Shown: positions 9,201 to 15,144, counted from the first letter of the stretch. The stretch: 17,358 bases of DNA from CAZDDW01 sp964480695 (GCA_964480695.1 CAYZPO010000019.1:1-17358), one strand, 5' to 3'. Translations and numbers: made by a program. The notes: generated from the letters alone by a model not told the origin.

Positions 9201-12200
9201 TAGTTGGTACGGACAAGATTACTCTGGCTACTCTATTCCAGAAACCATTCCAGCAGAATTTCTGAACGAATATAATATTAATCCTGCGGGTTGGTGTGTT
9301 GATTCATATACGAGAGAAATAGACTATAATGAGGTTGACGGCATTCTGTGGCCACAAACCTGTGACGGCGATGACGATTGTGGCAGTGGTGAAGAATGTG
9401 AATCTGCAGATGCTGATTACCGTTTAGCTTATAATACTGGCTCTTGTACGGCCAACATAGGGTCTCCTTGTACCATGGGCACATGCGATAACGGTTTGAG
9501 CTGTCAGAGTTTGCTGGATTGTGATGGTACCTGTTTTAAAGGTTACTGTACACAAACCAGACAGAATGCCACTTGTGTTGACAATGGCGATTGTTCCTCT
9601 TGGTCAGGATATGAGTGTCGAGGCGGTCTTTGTGTGAATGAGACTAGTGAACAGTGTGGGTCTGATGGTGAATGTAATGATGGAGAGGCTAACGTTGTTT
9701 ATTCTTGTGAAATTGTTGACTCTGTTCTTGAAGGGCATTGTGTAAATAATAAATGTTTGGTCGACCAGTTTGGTCATCCATTTAATCCGAACACGGCTGA
9801 GGAAACCATGTGCCGCGGTTATCCGGAAATAACTTCACCGTATCCGCATGAGGTGGTGACAGAATGGAAGGATCCTGAGACAGACGAAGTAGCCGAATTT
9901 GATGACTTCGGTTACGTTGATTGGGATCGCTTACCTTATAACACTCGTTATGGTTATGAGCAGGTAAATGTTTGTGGTCCAGTTGATGAAGACTGTTTGT
10001 GTACTTATAACAAAGCTACTTATGGCGGCGGTGCGATTACTCGATATTTCGAATATGATCGAGAGGAAACAGAGGGTCAGGTTAGAGCGGGTGTTTGTCT
10101 TGGAGGTGCAAATGATGGTTGGACTTGTAGTGATGATACTAATTGTGGTGACAGTGGTGTCTGTATGATGCGCGACGGCTATGATGCCTACATTGGTTGG
10201 GAAGGTATTTGTTTGGAGCGTGACACCTCAATCAATTTGTGGGGTAATCCTGATGGACCAGGAGTTTGTCTAACCTGGATGCCAGTCGATCAACTCAAGG
10301 GTGCGACTGATATTTACGCCAAATCCGAAGAAGCCGGCTTCCCATTAGGTGAGGCTTACTATTGTACTGAGGCCGCTTATTATTATGATCTGTATCCTAC
10401 TGGCGCTCAATTTGATGAAGACGGAAATGTAACTGATATTGAAGTGGCTTGTGCCGAGTCGTATGGAAGTGATGATGGCAGCATTATTCATGCTGAGGAA
10501 GGCGATATAGGTTTAAATAATGACTGTGGACAGGAAGATGGTGTTAATGAGTACGCGTCTTGTTGGTATAACGCTTATTGTCCAACTGGGTATTTTGCTG
10601 TGGTCGGATATTGTTATAACACTTCACACCCTGAATATACAATAGAGTGTTCTGGTGATGAAAATTTGGGAGGGTATATTCAGTTCTTCAAAGACGATGA
10701 CAATGATTGTCCTTATTTCTGTGTTCCTAAGGGGGCATACAGGCTTTCTGATGGCGAAAGTTGTGATGAATTAATCGAAGATTACAGTCGACCAGAGGAT
10801 TATATAAATAGTCTGGCTGCAGCTGATGTTCGAGATTACAACGCTTATTCTGTTAGCGATCAGTCACGTTGGGGTACAGATGTGTATTTGGCCGGACATC
10901 TTGTGGCTGGTAATGGTAGTGATGTCGATACCTTTAAAGATTGCGTGCGTCGGGGAGTACCAATTGATGGTTTTGGTAATGGTATAAATACACTCGGTTA
11001 TTATAATTATGATTGGGACCAAGATTGGTCAGGTCATTATGCAACAGATAATATTGATGTTTGGGGGATAGATAATTGCGGTGGTCTTGGAGGACATTAT
11101 TTCCCTGATGAGGCAGATGATCGTTATGATAAATACGATTGGAGGCGAGACTGTGATCATGCGTTTGGCGGAATTGGGTATGATGATGATGGGCACGAGG
11201 ATGCTGGTTATTACCACCTTGATGTTAGTGATGTTAATGAATTACCTGGTCAGGGCTCAGTGATTGAGTATATTGGTTGTGATACTCTGGTGAAGACGGC
11301 TACAGGAGATGAAAACAAGGCCTGGACTCAGCGGTTATTGCATGAGCCAAATGAGTATGCCTTCCAGGATCCGGATCCACATAACTGGTCAGATCCTTTT
11401 GATTATGATTTAGACGGTGTTATAGATGAATGGGCGTCCTTGTATTATGACCGTGATACTTATCCAAGTTACGCCGGACAGGTTTTACTTGATACATATT
11501 ATGCTTCCTCAGGCAGCGGAGATACTTTAACTTTTAATTTAAAGAGTCAAAATGATGTGGTGTCGGCGCCGCTACCAGTGGCCACCTGCTCATCTGGATT
11601 ACAACAAGCAGGTCGGATGTCTACAGGCCTTTCCGTTAAGCATTGGCCTGAAGTAAATTGTTTACAAGGAATATGGGATTATCCAAATGAGGCTCAATTT
11701 GAAGATATTGTTGATACTCATGTAAATCAGATCGCAGTAAGTTATGAGGATCTAGATCATACTGACGAGCAAGCAGTATTTGATGACTATCTCGGTAGTG
11801 GAGATCTTATTTGGGATGCGGAATTAGGTTCAAGTTTTTTCGATGCAGATCTTTCGATCGGTCAATTTTTTGCCAAGAGCTATGAAGAATTATTCTGGGA
11901 CTGGGATCATTACGGTGAATATGTTGGAGGGGCCTACAGTGCAAGTGATGATGATTATATTGGGGTGGATGCTAGTTTTGATATAACCGGTGACACTCCA
12001 ATTGCTAACCAATATGGAGATGCGGATTTCTATGCGGATAATCCGGAGTATGACGGAATCATTAGTCCGCCAGTGGTGATGTCTATGGGCTACTGTATGG
12101 ATGATCTGTGTCGTGAAGGTTCAGAAGGGAAGTTTGAGGTTAATGGTGCTGATGATGAAAACGTTTATGGTGCTGGTGGGAACCTACACGCCTTCTTGCA

Positions 12201-12828
12201 GTTTTTTGCCACGACTGACCCAAACCAATTCCCAATCAAGAACGTTCATGTGAAGTGGGGAGATGATGATGAGTTTATGGAGGGGAGTATCTCTACAGAT
12301 AATTTTTACAAGGCTCGACGTGGTATTAAAGAAAACCAGTATTCTGAGACTGAATGTGATGAAAGTGAGTGGGGGCGTACTTCAAACTCTTGTCAGGAAT
12401 CTTATTTCGCTTATATGCACGACTACGTTTGTGCACAGGATGATATTGATACAGGATTGTTGCCATTATGTGAGATTGAGACGGTTGTGATTGATGGTGA
12501 TACTCGATTGATTGTTGCTAACTCGCCGTGTACTGGTGGAGATGCGGATACGTACATTTTGGAAAGTTCTGGTAAATGTATTTTCCAACCACGCGTTTTG
12601 GTTAAGGATAACTGGGGTTACTGTACTGGTGTTTGTTCTGGCGATCCTGGCGGCGATTTCTGTTATGATGATAGTGATGGGGATACAACTTGGGACGAGT
12701 GTGATACAGATTGTCCAACCGCCCAAATGGGTGCTGGTTGTGAAAAGGGCGAGGAGAATCCTGGTGATATTTATAATGCGGCTAATCCTTGGGTGTATTA
12801 TGACGGAGCTATTGTAGTAGAACCATAA
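3235..12828 (+). CDS. Giant secreted cysteine-rich surface protein (3197 aa)
   Basis: A Sec signal peptide is evident: lysine-rich start, hydrophobic core at about residues 11-32, and an ALA cleavage site before Q38. Residues 60-400 form a helical, cysteine-poor domain. Beyond about 450 the protein is acidic, rich in Asp, Tyr and Gly, and carries nearly all of about 138 cysteines (manual count). A motif C-x(4-8)-[G/R/F]C followed by an acidic or aromatic pair recurs at residues 615, 704, 930, 993, 1195, 1443, 1582, 1624, 1724 and 1770. Two segments (about 722-895 and 1215-1395) resemble CBM4/9 jelly rolls: NPSFED at the start of the first, VSFWAKG and FYIDNI in the second. Residues 2043-2175 are knottin-like. 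Isolated D-x-D-G calcium-type loops occur (for example near 673, 1680 and 2723). The end (about 2980-3135) has a PKD-like look. No C-terminal anchor, sortase signal or catalytic motif was seen. It resembles giant proteins I associate with Patescibacteria; role unknown, perhaps adhesion or host contact. Confidence 0.9.
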   Translation: MEFLKKNKKRFIIGTCLALFVGVFVVSSVFSVRPALAQDADPAEVSATIIRGVPGNPLTTDIPAASSDVIMMTNKNLIKKPLRIVLKNVLINLLSTVINRLAYDAATFMAAGASGQQPSFQYKSAEAYFEDLGLDIVGFHLDALNEFISEGGVYFDVCIPQDPFVILALQLGIRSAYDRPEPDCTVTDLWDNWKGEVSSIINRYKPQGENPQSYLLEQFKQIYNPGQNELSATIGLSINVHDQAMQAKWLGMTEMLSKDGYNDVVNMITGNVETPASLIEHKTEDAIVESKNREAEMNWDAIITDQEIFTQMGLSAASVFLNTFLSEFLQNIYDGLWDVDIVEADPFSGELANIPGRSAAEEKYRDMLSVEVISLDTFSPITELMACPGATSRSLFNCAIDSNLATALSQSETGNPMTVQEALDEGLLSGGWPLIPSSDYARNQDPYCYTYGYCYGNMVKLRRFRVIPVGWEMAANSSYNSGDNPITLQEVVDDFYDCNDDGEIDSSHPWCHLIDPNWVLKAPETSCPAVAPGELLASTGTNIRHSYCMDTPSCIAEDDQGNCIGGEGYCVREKNIWRFRGDDCPEQYSSCLSFQNIDTGETGDWLLNTAEYDSCNADNAGCRWYRTNKYFDDLGTDDYDDDEYAWLAGDEEYLTEGRDADVLTSQSSPTTYEYDTDDDGTDDYSYAIYAYEDRRYFNNDVAECSEDEVGCTELITKTDTVFLNAVANPSFEDDDDENGLPDLWWGITEDEYYDDQGDTAYGLDHVVTDTSSDFYQEILLPANRFYTYSFFAAQVDGSSAGSVGMSLYDLDGNEADLSGLTYLGDCELVGGNNNRLRVQLSDPGEDYIRYSCTFTTPAYDTMARLRVRISSGELRFDAFQLEEGSVLNDFQTGYGASYITYNYLQVPPNYLGCTGAETDPNECDDYAPMCSSLDVGCELYTPEDGDPAVPAIISELDECPFECVGYDTYKQEATTYDDEDFPLYFIPDTADSCEESSVGCDEFTNLNTVDAGGEGLEYYTYLRMCSPADDLDDDDWSTFYTWEGSDQDGYQLVSWNLLESNLGGATDDLFYSGVEEVNVGAAPCVNPRLSDETTLECDDVGYENDDNDSGWEAIRRVEDCDEHDDIFDNPDCREFYDGDGNIHYRQFSDTATITDDCAPYRKSESEEDDCDMSGGYWTESGECRYLGYIDESTECSSISNGCRSYTGGAGRNASTIFSDDVEDDSLEEWSGTSSDATVSNESVAVGGHSIHVTTGTLDTLYLDEDDLTQACEDGTMCTIEDLGGSNCDVTGTDDLDYCGSLVNGLVVGKTYIVSFWAKGIGDLEASLIDDTGNGDVHDFEASAITLSSSWELYEMGPLDTTGFEDFDDTAILRFEGTDEFYIDNIILKEAEDNITLIKDSWVTPSTCDQTPEEVESEQYYLGCEAYMDRAGDDFYLYQFSQLCSESVVGCEAYYDTQNSEGVYPQVYNVACNAVDVNDVSLFAGDVGVCSNDSSITCDLDDDCDDPGECVAATATSCVMTDDLGNSTTVCTIAVGQNECFFDWNGNLPSTLPDNISLGPEAVVVPNDVGVYLIDAGDGTYDCNSAYVGCTEFGNPTFDQTQSEVTEFESVYFLDLPDEYSSQLCEHEELFCAAWSTNEDGNFYFKDPEEKLCEYKSSVTLNSRDYYGWFRANTEDPCYFDDEDGDGAFDPTNEVEYASVYLISGEEIGMWRNGDSEYDGWVGECDSQYDRCAEFVDVMDTNEGENVDGTSYYFLKNEKISEDELPDSQKCSGEASLREGCVLFNDYTDSGLDWNASASYVLSEHADVVMGDAPFSPQTPVDCSTDEGGIYTLVDGTQVDLCWNRCQYASWDRNGYVDYYYGSGSCLVDADCPGYEINSEYVLSGSCLTYTSENEITETCIADETCPSSKLTNDVNTIQRVYRDRECAEWLTCRSGGFSWDQRTNSWKNICTQITSCDEYSAQGDASFCTGFPQNDFELLSDATYSTRDVSWYGQDYSGYSIPETIPAEFLNEYNINPAGWCVDSYTREIDYNEVDGILWPQTCDGDDDCGSGEECESADADYRLAYNTGSCTANIGSPCTMGTCDNGLSCQSLLDCDGTCFKGYCTQTRQNATCVDNGDCSSWSGYECRGGLCVNETSEQCGSDGECNDGEANVVYSCEIVDSVLEGHCVNNKCLVDQFGHPFNPNTAEETMCRGYPEITSPYPHEVVTEWKDPETDEVAEFDDFGYVDWDRLPYNTRYGYEQVNVCGPVDEDCLCTYNKATYGGGAITRYFEYDREETEGQVRAGVCLGGANDGWTCSDDTNCGDSGVCMMRDGYDAYIGWEGICLERDTSINLWGNPDGPGVCLTWMPVDQLKGATDIYAKSEEAGFPLGEAYYCTEAAYYYDLYPTGAQFDEDGNVTDIEVACAESYGSDDGSIIHAEEGDIGLNNDCGQEDGVNEYASCWYNAYCPTGYFAVVGYCYNTSHPEYTIECSGDENLGGYIQFFKDDDNDCPYFCVPKGAYRLSDGESCDELIEDYSRPEDYINSLAAADVRDYNAYSVSDQSRWGTDVYLAGHLVAGNGSDVDTFKDCVRRGVPIDGFGNGINTLGYYNYDWDQDWSGHYATDNIDVWGIDNCGGLGGHYFPDEADDRYDKYDWRRDCDHAFGGIGYDDDGHEDAGYYHLDVSDVNELPGQGSVIEYIGCDTLVKTATGDENKAWTQRLLHEPNEYAFQDPDPHNWSDPFDYDLDGVIDEWASLYYDRDTYPSYAGQVLLDTYYASSGSGDTLTFNLKSQNDVVSAPLPVATCSSGLQQAGRMSTGLSVKHWPEVNCLQGIWDYPNEAQFEDIVDTHVNQIAVSYEDLDHTDEQAVFDDYLGSGDLIWDAELGSSFFDADLSIGQFFAKSYEELFWDWDHYGEYVGGAYSASDDDYIGVDASFDITGDTPIANQYGDADFYADNPEYDGIISPPVVMSMGYCMDDLCREGSEGKFEVNGADDENVYGAGGNLHAFLQFFATTDPNQFPIKNVHVKWGDDDEFMEGSISTDNFYKARRGIKENQYSETECDESEWGRTSNSCQESYFAYMHDYVCAQDDIDTGLLPLCEIETVVIDGDTRLIVANSPCTGGDADTYILESSGKCIFQPRVLVKDNWGYCTGVCSGDPGGDFCYDDSDGDTTWDECDTDCPTAQMGAGCEKGEENPGDIYNAANPWVYYDGAIVVEP

Positions 12829-12849
12829 AGTAATTCAAATAAAAAATAG

Positions 12850-12885
12850 CGCGGGATCGATTGTTCGGTCTCGCGTTTTGCTTTT
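12850..12885. terminator. Bidirectional rho-independent terminator
   Basis: CGCGGGATCG (12850-12859) pairs with CGGTCTCGCG (12866-12875) over 10 bp with two G-T wobbles around a 6-nt loop. On the plus strand the stem is followed by TTTTGCTTTT, ending the giant-protein unit. The run of A at 12840-12846 gives a T-run on the minus strand, so the same hairpin can also stop transcription of the convergent lipoprotein gene. Confidence 0.8.
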
Positions 12886-12896
12886 AGAAATGGTGA

Positions 12897-12926
12897 GGCC
12901 CCCTGCACGCGGTTGCGCAGGGAGCC
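12897..12926 (-). terminator. Hairpin after the minus-strand lipoprotein gene
   Basis: GGCCCCCTGC (12897-12906) pairs with GCAGGGAGCC (12917-12926) over 10 bp with one wobble and a 10-nt loop, starting 25 nt past the lipoprotein stop. No T-run follows on the minus strand, so it may instead protect the 3' end of the mRNA or pause polymerase before the true terminator at 12850-12875. Confidence 0.45.
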
Positions 12927-12950
12927 GGAAGTGGGTTGCTTGAAGCGAGG

Positions 12951-13655
12951 TCACTCGACGAGCGGACCATCGAAGCAGTAGTAGGCTTCGGATACCCCGT
13001 TGGAGAGGTGTGCTTCTTCTGCGTAGTCGCCCTCGTCGGGTTCGGTGATGGTGCCGGTGATGGTGCCGGAGTAGCTCTCGATCTGGTTGCCGCAGGGGTA
13101 CAATTTCCCTGACAGGCCATGGGTGACCATGTACAGACCTTCGCCCTCGTTGTCGGTATCGAGATCGGTGTACACCTCATAGATCTCGCTGCTGATCAGC
13201 TCGGCACTCGGGTCGTCGCAGGGCTTGTCGTAGGGACGGAAGTAGCCCTCCAGAGCCCAGGCCTTCTCACAGTACTCGACCGACCACGCGTCCACGATGT
13301 CCTCGGTGTCGGCAGAGATGCCGTACTCCTTGGGCATGTAGATCTTGCCAGGCGACTCGAACGTCAGCTGATGCAGCCCGGTGTGCGTGGTGATGTGGTC
13401 GCAGAGGGCCACGTTGTCGTCCTCGTCGATCGGCTCGCCGTTGACGAGTGCACAACGACCCACGTCGCCGTCTCCGGGATCGGCCGTGATGCGTACCTCG
13501 GATTCGACCGTGGTGGTGTCGTCGTCATCGTCGTCTGCGACGTCGTCGTCCCCGGCGATGTCGTCATCGCCCGTGGTGGGGTCGACGCAGCCGGAGTTGA
13601 CGGTGATCACGAGTGCCCCCAGAAGGAGGCTGAGAAGAATTTGCAGCCGGGTCAT
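12951..13655 (-). CDS. Putative lipoprotein with Asp-rich linker, unknown function
   Basis: The 234-aa product begins with a hydrophobic signal sequence ending VNSGC (C23). Asn at -3 makes this a degenerate lipobox, so lipidation is likely but not certain. A low-complexity linker follows (about residues 29-46, GDDD and ADDDDDD blocks), then a globular domain of about 185 residues with seven cysteines and no motif I recognise. The start ATG is well supported by AGGGAGG at 13661-13667 with 5-nt spacing. The domain resembles that of the neighbouring minus-strand lipoprotein (13931-14584): both contain YF-x(2-4)-D-[KR]-PC-x-DP and end near YYC. Its codons are strongly G- and C-ending, unlike all other genes here, hinting at transfer or a different ancestry. 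The Asp-rich linker also resembles that of the M23 lipoprotein at 15517. Confidence 0.82.
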   Translation of the reverse strand: MTRLQILLSLLLGALVITVNSGCVDPTTGDDDIAGDDDVADDDDDDTTTVESEVRITADPGDGDVGRCALVNGEPIDEDDNVALCDHITTHTGLHQLTFESPGKIYMPKEYGISADTEDIVDAWSVEYCEKAWALEGYFRPYDKPCDDPSAELISSEIYEVYTDLDTDNEGEGLYMVTHGLSGKLYPCGNQIESYSGTITGTITEPDEGDYAEEAHLSNGVSEAYYCFDGPLVE

Positions 13656-13723
13656 GGCTACCTCCCTTTCTGCCCTTTACGGGGGCTATGCTACACCACA
13701 CTATGCGGAGCAACAATCTTCAA

Positions 13724-13736
13724 AGGGGAGACCCCT
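13724..13736 (-). promoter_or_regulatory. Hairpin in the 5' leader of the Asp-rich lipoprotein gene
   Basis: AGGGG/CCCCT forms a 5-bp stem with a 3-nt loop, nested inside a longer-range pair GCAACA (13710-13715) with TGTTGC (13745-13750). It lies between the predicted promoter and the start codon. It could shape or regulate the leader, but the pairing is short. Confidence 0.3.
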
Positions 13737-13797
13737 CTCAAGGCTGTTGCCCCGCTTTTGCTTCAAGCATTATGTCAAAGGACAATTCTACAATTTA

Positions 13798-13827
13798 ATT
13801 ATGCACCTAAATTAGCTAATTTGTCAA
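13798..13827 (-). promoter_or_regulatory. Promoter of the Asp-rich lipoprotein gene with palindromic spacer
   Basis: On the minus strand TTGACA (13827-13822) is followed after 18 nt by CATAAT (13803-13798), a near-consensus sigma-70 pair. The spacer contains the perfect 14-bp palindrome AAATTAGCTAATTT (13809-13822), a typical position for a repressor operator. Initiation near 13790 would give a leader of about 135 nt. Confidence 0.55.
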
Positions 13828-13836
13828 GTTGTCAAG
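13821..13836 (+). repeat. Tandem duplication of TTGTCAAG
   Basis: Two perfect adjacent copies of TTGTCAAG. On the minus strand this places two TTGACA hexamers 8 bp apart. Only the one at 13827-13822 has a good -10 partner. Confidence 0.7.
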
Positions 13837-13888
13837 ATCTATTTATCCACAGTTTTTAAGTAAAATAAGGCAAATTAAGCTCATGACT

Positions 13889-13919
13889 TAAGCCTGGACT
13901 CAGGGAGAATCCAGGCTTA
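13889..13919 (-). terminator. Candidate terminator hairpin after the second lipoprotein gene
   Basis: TAAGCCTGGA (13889-13898) pairs perfectly with TCCAGGCTTA (13910-13919) over 10 bp around an 11-nt loop, 11 nt beyond the TAA of the minus-strand gene. The T-run on that strand is weak, so the terminator call is tentative. Confidence 0.5.
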
Positions 13920-13930
13920 TGTAGGCTTGC

Positions 13931-14584
13931 TTATTGTAGTGGGTCTTCAGAGCTGGTAATTCGGCAGTAGTAGCCGGTTTTTGGCTCTGGGTCCCTGGAA
14001 TTGATTTCTGGCCAGTAAGCAATCTGAACCGCTCCAGGATTGACGTAGGCGATCGGGTTGATCAGTTCTGGATCCTGGCGAGGGTTATAGGCAAATCCGC
14101 GTTGGAAAAGCATTTGCCCTTGCGGCAGAAAGATCTGACCGTGCTTAGTCCAGATAGTGATGGCATGCTCATCACAAATTCGGTTCGGATCAATGCAGGG
14201 CCGGTCACAATCGAAATAGTCACCTAATGGGACATGGATCTCCCAACCGGTACAGCCGATCTGGACGTCGGTTTTCGTATCCACGATCGAGACCTGAACA
14301 GAACCACAGGTTAGTTCCGGGTGCGAAGCTGAGAAGATGAAAGTACCTGAAGCCAGTTCCAGGGTCTGTGGCGAAGGACCGATCTCACGCTGGTTAAGAG
14401 ACAGTTTGATCTGAACCTCTTGTTCGTGGTCGTAGTTAGTGCCAACCTTGACCAGGTACGAGGTCAGGATGTAGTCATCCTCATTGGTGGATGAGCCGTC
14501 GTCAATATCGTACCCCCCTTCGGTTAGAGGCACACATCCCAGGAACAGGATCATGGTCAGTAACCAAGCGATCATTGATCTCAT
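13931..14584 (-). CDS. Putative lipoprotein, unknown function
   Basis: The chosen ATG gives a 217-aa protein starting MRSMIAWLL and ending its signal at LFLGC (C17), an acceptable lipobox. A GTG 17 codons upstream (14635) would put a long hydrophilic stretch before the signal and would lie at or before the predicted transcription start. AAAGGGG at 14591-14597 with 6-nt spacing supports the ATG. After a short acidic linker (Asp, Ser and Asn around residues 24-38) comes a beta-rich-looking domain with eight cysteines. It shares YFD-x-DRPC-x-DP and a C-terminal YYC with the lipoprotein at 12951-13655, so I infer paralogues, though base composition differs. It is transcribed divergently from the 75-aa membrane protein. 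No catalytic motif seen. Confidence 0.75.
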   Translation of the reverse strand: MRSMIAWLLTMILFLGCVPLTEGGYDIDDGSSTNEDDYILTSYLVKVGTNYDHEQEVQIKLSLNQREIGPSPQTLELASGTFIFSASHPELTCGSVQVSIVDTKTDVQIGCTGWEIHVPLGDYFDCDRPCIDPNRICDEHAITIWTKHGQIFLPQGQMLFQRGFAYNPRQDPELINPIAYVNPGAVQIAYWPEINSRDPEPKTGYYCRITSSEDPLQ

Positions 14585-14638
14585 GGTACGCCCCTTTCCG
14601 CTTGGATAAGCAAGCAAAGACCGATTAACAAGCACTTT

Positions 14639-14668
14639 ATCCTAACAATGGTTTGACAGTTATGTCAA
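14639..14668 (-). promoter_or_regulatory. Promoter of the second lipoprotein gene
   Basis: Minus-strand TTGACA (14668-14663) and TAGGAT (14644-14639, four of six matches) are 18 nt apart. Initiation near 14632 leaves about 48 nt before ATG 14584 and rules out the GTG at 14635. The -35 is one arm of the inverted repeat at 14650-14671. Confidence 0.5.
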
Positions 14669-14671
14669 ACC
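14650..14671. repeat. Perfect inverted repeat (operator-like) between divergent genes
   Basis: GGTTTGACA (14650-14658) and its exact complement TGTCAAACC (14663-14671) flank a 4-nt spacer. Each arm contains a TTGACA, one facing each divergent gene. The minus-facing copy fits a -35 element. The plus-facing copy has no convincing -10, so a regulator-binding role is also possible. Confidence 0.65.
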
Positions 14672-14714
14672 GTGCTTAGCTCGAATAAACCCCCTTTTGG
14701 AAAAGGAGAAGAAG

Positions 14715-14942
14715 ATGTCCTGGATGAAAACAACTGTTTTGGTGGTCAGCTTGGTCGCTTCGCTGTGTGCGATCGTATTGTGTCTGACAGTCATGACCAT
14801 GGTCAGGCACGAGACACACCAGTCCAGCGAGGTCCTGCCAGTGGCTGAAGAGCCACACCTGGTCAACCTGTGCGACAGTGAAGGCCAGGAGTGCCGGCCA
14901 GTGCTGTATCATCCCTTTGGTGACCCTTTCGTTTTCGATTGA
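14715..14942 (+). CDS. Small single-pass membrane protein, unknown
   Basis: The start at ATG 14715 follows AAGGAG (14702-14708 region) with about 6-nt spacing, giving 75 residues. A longer version from 14697 would begin inside that ribosome site. The N-terminus is a hydrophobic helix (about residues 6-30), probably a signal anchor rather than a cleaved signal, as no A-x-A site is clear. The remaining 45 or so residues are polar, with two cysteines (in LCDSEGQEC) that could form a small disulfide loop, and end in PFGDPFVFD. I do not recognise a family. It is followed directly by its own strong terminator, so it appears to be a single-gene transcript divergent from the lipoprotein at 13931-14584. 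Confidence 0.65.
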   Translation: MSWMKTTVLVVSLVASLCAIVLCLTVMTMVRHETHQSSEVLPVAEEPHLVNLCDSEGQECRPVLYHPFGDPFVFD

Positions 14943-14970
14943 GCCGAAACGAGCGGGCTCCAGTCGAATT

Positions 14971-15008
14971 CGCGCGGCGCAACTTGTGTCGCGCGTTTTC
15001 GTTTCTTG
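14971..15008 (+). terminator. Rho-independent terminator of the 75-aa gene
   Basis: CGCGCGGCGC (14971-14980) pairs with GTGTCGCGCG (14986-14995) with wobbles and a 5-nt loop, followed by TTTTCGTTTCTT. It starts 28 nt after the stop codon. Confidence 0.8.
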
Positions 15009-15091
15009 TTAGTCAATTCCAATGTTATCCACTCCAAGACGTCAAAAATTTCTGACAAAAATTTTAAGCGCGAAATAAACATTTAGGAATC

Positions 15092-15116
15092 CTGTTATGT
15101 CAATTTGACATAACAG
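15092..15116. repeat. 25-bp perfect palindrome
   Basis: Arm CTGTTATGTCAA (15092-15103) is mirrored exactly by its complement at 15105-15116 around a single T (15104). The core TTGACATAA also occurs on the minus strand at 13778 and 14668. It is long and perfect enough to be a dimeric regulator site. It has no T-run and is not a terminator. Confidence 0.7.
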
Positions 15117-15127
15117 AAAAATTGGCT

Positions 15128-15143
15128 AATTTTGGCCAAAATT
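15128..15143. repeat. 16-bp perfect palindrome
   Basis: AATTTTGGCCAAAATT is self-complementary over all 16 positions and lies 11 bp after the 25-bp palindrome. Together they form a dense block of dyad symmetry in the space before the M23 lipoprotein gene. Confidence 0.6.
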
Positions 15144-15144
15144 T

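Larger units (their letters stand above)
13656..13930. other. Intergenic region between the two minus-strand lipoprotein genes
   Basis: No gene seen on either strand. It holds the leader and predicted promoter of the downstream lipoprotein, the TTGTCAAG duplication, a TTATGTCAAA element (13770-13779), a lone DnaA-box-like TTATCCACA (13843-13851), and the hairpin at 13889-13919. It is A+T-richer than the coding DNA beside it, especially at 13770-13880. Confidence 0.6.

Noticed and set aside
9361..9760. Cys-dense stretch in the giant protein as a separate toxin-like or EGF gene
   Set aside because: It is in frame within one uninterrupted coding region, with no internal start signal or break.
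13843..13851. Perfect DnaA-box sequence TTATCCACA, with a near match TTATCCACT at 15025, suggesting a replication origin
   Set aside because: Only one perfect box, no cluster, and no dnaA, dnaN or other origin-linked gene in the window. A single 9-mer can occur by chance.
13119..13859. Long plus-strand reading frame of 246 codons
   Set aside because: It lies antisense to the well-supported lipoprotein gene, has no signal, motif or ribosome site of note, and reflects the absence of stops in G+C-rich DNA.
14585..14635. GTG start for the second lipoprotein, adding 17 residues
   Set aside because: It would place a polar stretch before the signal peptide and lies at or before the predicted transcription start; the internal ATG has a ribosome site.
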